Source: Telmatospirillum siberiense
Lineage (GTDB): Bacteria; Pseudomonadota; Alphaproteobacteria; Rhodospirillales; Magnetospirillaceae
DNA: 64,000 bases
NCBI RefSeq assembly: GCF_002845745.1
Contig: NZ_PIUM01000005.1
Coordinates: 186,001-250,000 of the forward strand
Direction: 5' to 3'
Shown: one piece after another, positions 59,148 through 64,000 of the stretch
Numbering within the stretch: position 1 is the stretch's first letter
Layout of the letters: every line of letters begins with the position of its first letter
Made by a program: the position numbers and the translations under genes
The notes under the pieces: generated by a model
Database searches by the model: none
The model's input: the letters and a program-made list of their open reading frames with translations, nothing else
Told to the model about the DNA's origin: nothing

Positions 59148-60067
59148 GGCCCGCCGCCAAGCGGGAAGCTGTCGCTCATCTTCGGAGCCAATTCGGGATG
59201 AGCGAGCGCCGGGCCTGCGCGGTTCTTGCCGTTGATCGTAAGACGGTCCGTTATCGCTCGCGCCGTCCTGCCGACACCGAGTTGCGGACCCGCCTGCGCG
59301 ATCTGGCGGCGGAACGGCGCCGGTTCGGCTATCGGCGGCTGTTCATCCTGCTCCGGCGGGAAGGAGAGCGGTCGAGCCTCAACCGCATCCATCGGCTCTA
59401 CAAGGAGGAAGGCTTGACGGTTCGTCGGCGCAAAGGGCGACGCAAGGCGATTGGCACCCGCGCGCCGATCCTGGTTGTAGCCAAGCCCAATGCCCGTTGG
59501 TCGCTGGATTTTGTCCACGACCAGATGGCCAACGGGCGGCGCTTCCGCATCCTCAACATCGTCGACGATGTGACCAGGGAATGCCTGGCAGCCATCCCAG
59601 ACACCTCGATCTCGGGCGTTCGGGTTGCCAGGGAAATGACGCTGTTGATCGCCAAGCGCGGCAAGCCGGGGATGATCGTCTCCGACAACGGGACAGAGTT
59701 CACCTCGAACGCCATCCTGGCCTGGTCGCAGGATCACGGGATCGACTGGCACTACATCGCGCCCGGCAAGCCGACGCAGAACGCCTACGTCGAATCCTTC
59801 AATGGCCGGATGCGGGACGAACTGCTGAATGAAAGCCTGTTCATCAGCCTCGCCCATGCCAGAGCAGTCATCGCCAACTGGATCCACGACTACAACACCG
59901 CCAGGCCGCACTCATCGCTTGGCTATCAGACACCCGCGGCTCACGCCGCAAATTTGCAAGCAACTGGGTCGGCCTCTCCGCCCCTCCGGGGCTCCGGGGC
60001 CGACCCAGTTGCTCAGATCGCGCCCACGGGCGTAACGTTGGGCGAGACTCTACCTATGGCTGGATGA
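59141..60067 (+). CDS. IS3-family transposase OrfB (DDE integrase domain)
   Basis: A 308-residue frame from ATG 59141, in the -1 frame relative to orfA. The rve/DDE catalytic acids are visible: first Asp in [10 protein letters not shown], second in [10 protein letters not shown], and Glu in [18 protein letters not shown], spaced as in IS3 enzymes. The frame appears intact, so the element could still be active. Expressed mainly as an OrfAB fusion after frameshifting. Confidence 0.95.
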   Translation: MVRPAAKREAVAHLRSQFGMSERRACAVLAVDRKTVRYRSRRPADTELRTRLRDLAAERRRFGYRRLFILLRREGERSSLNRIHRLYKEEGLTVRRRKGRRKAIGTRAPILVVAKPNARWSLDFVHDQMANGRRFRILNIVDDVTRECLAAIPDTSISGVRVAREMTLLIAKRGKPGMIVSDNGTEFTSNAILAWSQDHGIDWHYIAPGKPTQNAYVESFNGRMRDELLNESLFISLAHARAVIANWIHDYNTARPHSSLGYQTPAAHAANLQATGSASPPLRGSGADPVAQIAPTGVTLGETLPMAG

Positions 60068-60085
60068 AAGCTCGGGGGCAGGTCA

Positions 60086-60169
60086 GGTGACGCCGAGTTG
60101 CGGATTGGCCGGGACGTTGAGCCGGGCGCTATCATGGCGGCGATCCGGGCGCTGAAGGCGCCATCGTGA
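60086..60169 (+). pseudogene. IS66 tnpA, 3' remnant
   Basis: Reading from the IS3 right end gives 27 codons ending in TGA 60167-60169, with ELRIGRDVEPGAIMAAIRAL, which matches the C-terminal tail of IS66 TnpA. The rest of the gene is absent. The tnpB GTG at 60166 overlaps this stop (GTGA), the normal IS66 coupling. Confidence 0.75.
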
Positions 60170-60522
60170 TCGGTCCCTCCGGCGCGATCCGCGTCATGGT
60201 GGCGACAAAGCCGGTGGACTTCCGTAAAGGCGCCGAGGGACTGGCGGCGCTGGTGCGCGAGGCGATGGGAGCCGATCCGTTCTCCGGAGTGATTTACGTC
60301 TTCCGCGCCAAGCGGGCGGACCGGGTGAAGCTGATCTTCTGGGACGGCACCGGCATGGTGCTGGTGGCGAAGCGGTTGGAAGAGGGCGCGTTCCGCTGGC
60401 CGCTGGTACAGGATGGCGCGATCAGACTGTCCGCAGCGCAGTTCCAGGCCCTGATGGAGGGCCTGGACTGGCGTCGTGTTCATGAGCCGCAGCGGGCCGT
60501 TGTTCCGGTGGCGGCAAGCTGA
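60166..60522 (+). CDS. tnpB: IS66-family accessory protein TnpB
   Basis: A 118-residue protein with the IS66 Orf2 signature: VATKPVDFRKGAEGLAALV, GVIYVFRAKRADRVKLIFWDGTG, and FRWPLVQDGAIRLSAAQFQALMEGLDW. It is essential for IS66 transposition. Starts at GTG overlapping the tnpA stop. Intact. Confidence 0.95.
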   Translation: MIGPSGAIRVMVATKPVDFRKGAEGLAALVREAMGADPFSGVIYVFRAKRADRVKLIFWDGTGMVLVAKRLEEGAFRWPLVQDGAIRLSAAQFQALMEGLDWRRVHEPQRAVVPVAAS

Positions 60523-60588
60523 GAAAAAGCCCGGAAAGGCGCCGAAAATCTATCGCAAGTCATTGGTAAATATGGTTGAATCTGTCTT

Positions 60589-62118
60589 GTGAAAAAGACA
60601 GAAACCGCCCTTCCCGATGATCCCGAACAGCTCAAGGCGATGGTTCTCGCCGAACGAGCCGAGAGCGAGCGGCTGCGCCAGATCATCGCGGCGCTGCAGC
60701 GTCATCGCTTCGGACGCCGGGCGGAAAGCCTGCCCATCGAGCAACTCCAACTGGCCCTGGAAGACGTCGAACAGGTTGAGGCGGCCAGCGAAGCCGAGGC
60801 GGAAGAGAAATCCCCGGACCAGCGCAAGGTCCGCGCCGCCACGCGTCGGCGGAACCGCGGTGCGCTGCCGGCGCACCTGCCGCGGATCGAAACGCTGGTC
60901 GATATCGAAAGCACCGTCTGCCCCTGCTGCTCCGGAACCTTGCACCGGATCGGTGAGGACGTCTCCGAACGCCTCGACATCATCCCCGCGCAGTTCCGGG
61001 TCCTGGTGACCCGCCGGCCAAAATATGCCTGCCGAACCTGCCAGGATGTCGTGATCCAGGCGCCGGCACCGGCCCGCCTGATCGAGGGCGGGCTGCCGAC
61101 CGAAGCGACGGTCACCCAGGTGTTGATCGCCAAATACGCCGATCACCTGCCGCTGTACCGACAAGCCCAGATCTATGCGCGCCAAGGCATCGCCCTGGAC
61201 CGTTCGACCCTGGCCGATTGGGTCGGTCGGGCCGCCTTTCTGCTGAAGCCGGTCCGGGACCGGCTGCTCGATAAGCTGAAGACATCGACCAAGCTGTTCG
61301 CCGATGAAACCACCTGCCCGGTACTCGATCCCGGACGTGGCGTCACCAAGACCGGCCAGCTCTTCGCTTATGTTCGCGATGACCGACCATGGGGTGGCGG
61401 CGATCCGCCAGGCGTGGCCTATGTTTACGCGCCCGATCGCAAGGCGGAGCGGCCGATCGCCCATCTTGCCGGCTTCCATGGCATCCTCCAGGTCGATGGC
61501 TATGCCGGCTACAAGGTGCTCGCCGGGAAGGGCGACGTACGGCTCGCCTTCTGCTGGAGCCATGTCCGCCGGAAATTTTACGATCTGGCCCAGAGCGGGC
61601 CGGCGCCGATCGCCTCGGAGGCTTTGCTCCGCATCGCCCCGCTTTATCGGATCGAAGACGATATCCGAGGGCTACCACCCGAGGAGCGCCGCGCCGAGCG
61701 CCAGGAGCGCACCCGGCCGCTGATCGATGCGTTGGAACCCTGGTTACGCGAAAAGCTGTCGCTGATCAGCCAGAAGACCAAGCTTGCCGAGGCGATCCAC
61801 TACGCGCTCTCGCGCTGGGCCGGCCTCTGCCTGTTCCTCGACGACGGGCGCGTCGAAATCGACAACAATACCGTCGAGCGGAGCATCAGGCCGTTGGCCC
61901 TTACTCGCAAGAACGCGCTGTTCGCCGGGTCCGACGGCGGCGCCGAACACTGGGCCGTCATCGCCTCACTGATCGAAACCTGCAAGCTCATCGGCGTCGA
62001 GCCCTATGCTTACCTCAACGACGTCATCACCCGCATCGTCGCCGGCCATCCGCAAACAGGCCTCGACGATCTGCTGCCTTGGGCTTACGCCGCCGCCAGT
62101 ATCAAGGCCGTGGCCTGA
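60589..62118 (+). CDS. tnpC: IS66-family transposase TnpC
   Basis: A 509-residue transposase from GTG 60589. It has an N-terminal helical region, a zinc-finger-like segment (CPCCSGTLHRIGEDV), and the catalytic core (LFADETTCPVLDPGRG, LQVDGYAGYK, FCWSHVRRKFYDLA, VEIDNNTVERSIRPLAL). Full length and intact, but the element lacks its left end and most of tnpA, so autonomous movement is unlikely. Confidence 0.95.
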   Translation: MKKTETALPDDPEQLKAMVLAERAESERLRQIIAALQRHRFGRRAESLPIEQLQLALEDVEQVEAASEAEAEEKSPDQRKVRAATRRRNRGALPAHLPRIETLVDIESTVCPCCSGTLHRIGEDVSERLDIIPAQFRVLVTRRPKYACRTCQDVVIQAPAPARLIEGGLPTEATVTQVLIAKYADHLPLYRQAQIYARQGIALDRSTLADWVGRAAFLLKPVRDRLLDKLKTSTKLFADETTCPVLDPGRGVTKTGQLFAYVRDDRPWGGGDPPGVAYVYAPDRKAERPIAHLAGFHGILQVDGYAGYKVLAGKGDVRLAFCWSHVRRKFYDLAQSGPAPIASEALLRIAPLYRIEDDIRGLPPEERRAERQERTRPLIDALEPWLREKLSLISQKTKLAEAIHYALSRWAGLCLFLDDGRVEIDNNTVERSIRPLALTRKNALFAGSDGGAEHWAVIASLIETCKLIGVEPYAYLNDVITRIVAGHPQTGLDDLLPWAYAAASIKAVA

Positions 62119-62249
62119 GAACACCGCTTACGGATGAACAGCCAGTCCAGGCGATCCTCGCCGGAGGCGATACCCTGGAATGACACCGAAGGAGGCTGAT
62201 GAGACTGCCGCCGGAGTGTCTTACGATCGACGCTCCGGCCCGGTACTGG

Positions 62250-62501
62250 CTATTGCCCGTCGGACATCTCGGTGAGCAGCCGGACCATTTCCCCGACATT
62301 GCTCAGCTTGCCGACAGCAGCCGCACTGAGCCTGATGTTGAACTCGTTCTCGACAGCCAGCACCAAGCTTATATGGCTAACGGAATCCCATTCATCGATG
62401 TCCTCAGCGGTCATGTTATCGTGAATTGATATCGAGTCGTCATCAAAGGTTTCCTGGAATATCCTATTAAGACGCTCACGGATGTTCTGTTCGTTAGCCA
62501 T
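62250..62501 (-). CDS. Acyl carrier protein
   Basis: An 83-residue carrier protein with the phosphopantetheine Ser40 in DEWDSVSHISLVLAVENEF. The N-terminal helix and spacing are those of a free-standing ACP. It is 32 bases downstream of an FkbH-like gene on the same strand, which suggests the ACP holds the unit made by FkbH. The ATG at 62501 is chosen; an open frame continues upstream only as overlap with that gene. Confidence 0.9.
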   Translation of the reverse strand: MANEQNIRERLNRIFQETFDDDSISIHDNMTAEDIDEWDSVSHISLVLAVENEFNIRLSAAAVGKLSNVGEMVRLLTEMSDGQ

Positions 62502-62533
62502 ATTTCTGCTTTCGTTGACGGATTGACGATTTT

Positions 62534-64000
62534 CTACGAAGTGGCCACGAGTCCATCTTTCGTAGCCGTCCTCCTGCGGATCGTAGTGGAGAGACCCGGT
62601 GCGCCGGTATCCAACTCTAACCGCCAATGGGTGGTGCCCGCTTCCTCCCCGGCGGGGGAGAACCCAAGCCGGGCGTACAGGCCCGCAACCAGTGTATTCT
62701 TCCTACTTGGCACATAGAGCCCGGTCACTGAGGTGCAGCCGAGTTCGCGTGCAAGTCCGACGATTTCGTTGCGGATGAACTCTTCCATGCCTCGTGAGAG
62801 AACACGGCAACTCATCACCCAGGTGTCAATGTGCAGGACGGCGTCCGCGCGACGCTCAAGAATGACCGCTGAAATCAATCCATTGTCGCCGAAACGGTCG
62901 CGCAGTCCAAACCAGCGGCCATAAACCACCGTTTCGTCAACCTTGGCATGCAGTTGAGCCTCTGAATAGCGTGTCCCAGTCAGATGGAACTGGTTGCTTT
63001 TCCCGATCAGCTGGGCTACACGGGGAAGGCGCAGTGGGTCGAGGTTGCCAACGTCCGCCACCATCTCCAGGCTTTTCAAATAATCGGTAGTGTTCGTGAA
63101 CGACGAGGCAAAGTCCTGACGCCGGGCGTTGTCCCGATAATAGGTTGCCCGTTGCCGATCTTCGTCTCCGAACGATGTCGTTTCAAAATAGGCTTCTTTA
63201 ACCAGAGCCGCGACGTAGTCAACCGGATCCTCCGGCAATTCCGGCACCGCCACCATGGGCAAATAGGTACGCACCAATTCGCGCTCGACTGGGTTGTCGT
63301 CAAGGAAGACCAGCGAATCGAGACCGATGTTAAGCAACTCGGCGATCTCACGGATATTGTCAGCCTTGTTGTTCCAGTTGGCGCGAAACACCGAAATGTC
63401 GTCGAGCGACAGCCGCATGTCCGGGTGGCAAAGGAATGGAGCCTTGGCATTCGATTCGTCGTTCTTGCTGCTGACGGAGAGGATGACGCCTCGCTCTTTG
63501 AGCGCTTTCAGATACGCTTGAATGCCGCAAAACGCTTCGCCGTCAGCGCCACTACCCAAACGGATGCCCTCGATTCCGTCGTCGCCGATCACCCCTCCCC
63601 ATAAGGTATTGTCCAAATCGGCGACCAAACATTTCCTGGCAAGCCCTGCCATCGCTGACAGCACCGCAGCGGACTGCTGGGCGACCAGTCCTGTGGCGCC
63701 GAATGCGAACGCATGCTTGGAGTGGTACCAATAACGCTGATCTACCCACCGTCTTTTACCATATAGCGCGGCGACGTGATCAAGGTCGAACAGCATGACC
63801 CCCGATGGTCTCCTGGCCGCTAATCCAAGATTATAGGACCGTAAAAGCGAGCGAATGCTCCAACCGACATTGACTTCGAAATTTCCGAACACGTCGATCA
63901 CGGGAACGTCAGCCGTATTATGTAGGATCTGGCAGTCGCATCCCTTCCGTATGGCCCGCCACAAGTTGGCCGTACCATCCACGGCCGCATCGACAACCTT
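62534..64000 (-). CDS. FkbH-like HAD-type protein (N terminus beyond the window)
   Basis: At least 488 residues, open to the right edge. The central domain is a HAD-type phosphatase/transferase, FkbH-like: LVADLDNTLWGGVIGDDG with two Asp, SSKNDESNA, and VFLDDNPVERELV. A GNAT-like C-terminal domain carries ELGCTSVTGLYVPSRKNTLV and YARLGFSPAGEEAG. FkbH homologues transfer a glyceryl unit from 1,3-bisphosphoglycerate to an ACP in polyketide pathways; similar proteins occur in polysaccharide loci. Together with the adjacent ACP it may make an acyl or glyceryl substituent for the glycan. The coding start lies outside the window. Confidence 0.85.
   Translation of the reverse strand, partial: KVVDAAVDGTANLWRAIRKGCDCQILHNTADVPVIDVFGNFEVNVGWSIRSLLRSYNLGLAARRPSGVMLFDLDHVAALYGKRRWVDQRYWYHSKHAFAFGATGLVAQQSAAVLSAMAGLARKCLVADLDNTLWGGVIGDDGIEGIRLGSGADGEAFCGIQAYLKALKERGVILSVSSKNDESNAKAPFLCHPDMRLSLDDISVFRANWNNKADNIREIAELLNIGLDSLVFLDDNPVERELVRTYLPMVAVPELPEDPVDYVAALVKEAYFETTSFGDEDRQRATYYRDNARRQDFASSFTNTTDYLKSLEMVADVGNLDPLRLPRVAQLIGKSNQFHLTGTRYSEAQLHAKVDETVVYGRWFGLRDRFGDNGLISAVILERRADAVLHIDTWVMSCRVLSRGMEEFIRNEIVGLARELGCTSVTGLYVPSRKNTLVAGLYARLGFSPAGEEAGTTHWRLELDTGAPGLSTTIRRRTATKDGLVATS

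Larger units (their letters stand above)
58817..60085 (+). mobile_element. IS3-family insertion sequence
   Basis: A 1269-base element bounded by TGACCTGCCCCC at 58817 and its inverse GGGGGCAGGTCA ending at 60085 (12-base perfect ends). It carries two overlapping frames, orfA (HTH) and orfB (DDE transposase), with an A7 run for -1 frameshifting. No matching direct repeat of three or four bases flanks it. The right end abuts the internal part of an IS66-family tnpA, so it inserted in that element. An IS407-like subgroup is possible but not certain. Confidence 0.92.
60086..62131 (+). mobile_element. IS66-family element, 5'-truncated
   Basis: This remnant contains the last 27 codons of tnpA, complete tnpB and complete tnpC. 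The right end is probably CCGCTTAC at 62124-62131, the inverse of the usual IS66 start GTAAGCGG. The left end and most of tnpA are missing: left of the IS3 element at 58735-58816 there is no IS66 sequence. The IS3 insertion was apparently followed by an adjacent deletion. Confidence 0.85.

Noticed and set aside
62199..62429. 76-codon plus-strand frame after IS66
   Set aside because: Antisense to the acyl carrier protein, which has a clear phosphopantetheine motif.

Overview
The window is G+C-rich bacterial chromosome whose genes look alphaproteobacterial, probably Rhodospirillales-like. The evidence is a GAAC-N7-GAAC LexA box in front of imuA-imuB-dnaE2, Rhodospirillaceae-type housekeeping genes, and intergenic palindromes of the kind common in that class. 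The genus cannot be fixed from sequence alone. I found no rRNA, tRNA or CRISPR array.

Positions 1-11,700 are mostly housekeeping. There is the tail of an unknown gene, an Asp/Glu-racemase-like gene divergent from an Lrp/AsnC regulator, and an orphan NifX/NifB-type cofactor-binding protein. A minus-strand envelope run follows: mtgA, gpmI, an envC-like gene, ctpA, a divergent polysaccharide deacetylase and rppH. After these come a small lipoprotein, a yecD-like hydrolase and an AbrB-type membrane protein. Positions 11,700-20,100 hold a complete high-affinity potassium system read on the minus strand (small ORF, kdpF, A, B, C, then D and E). An inverted-repeat element separates kdpC from the sensor genes.

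Positions 20,200-38,600 contain an RlpA-like protein, an exported GH1 glycosidase, a large Pls/PosA-type NRPS-like protein, an NmrA-like/HxlR divergent pair with a clear dyad, the SOS mutagenesis cassette imuA-imuB-dnaE2, an SLC13-type transporter, a bacteriohemerythrin, a COQ10-like START protein, and Spy-like, EF-hand and CBS proteins. Positions 38,900-44,300 form a compact YfiR-like / TonB-dependent receptor / hybrid histidine kinase operon whose receptor seems to start at a CTG codon.

Positions 44,300-64,000 are a surface-polysaccharide locus. Gmd and Fcl on one strand and bifunctional ManC plus ManB on the other can take fructose-6-phosphate to GDP-L-fucose. RfbB and RfbA make dTDP-4-keto-6-deoxyglucose. 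A GT2-GT4 fusion, a GT4-like glycosyltransferase and an FkbM methyltransferase-GT fusion would assemble or decorate the glycan. An ACP and an FkbH-like protein at the right edge suggest an acyl-type substituent. The locus becomes visibly A+T-rich from about 52,000 to 58,700, which indicates acquired DNA. It carries an IS3-family element inserted in a 5'-truncated IS66-family element.

The most striking observation is three long homopolymer tracts in the two paralogous glycosyltransferase genes: G10 and C10 in the first, and A11 exactly between the methyltransferase and glycosyltransferase domains of the second. One-base slippage at G10 or A11, which I traced by hand, ends translation early, so these look like contingency (phase-variation) sites for surface glycan structure. 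Other points of interest are an unlisted 27-residue membrane ORF upstream of kdpF, the CTG-start coupling in the YfiR/TonB operon, and large palindromes that fill convergent intergenic gaps.
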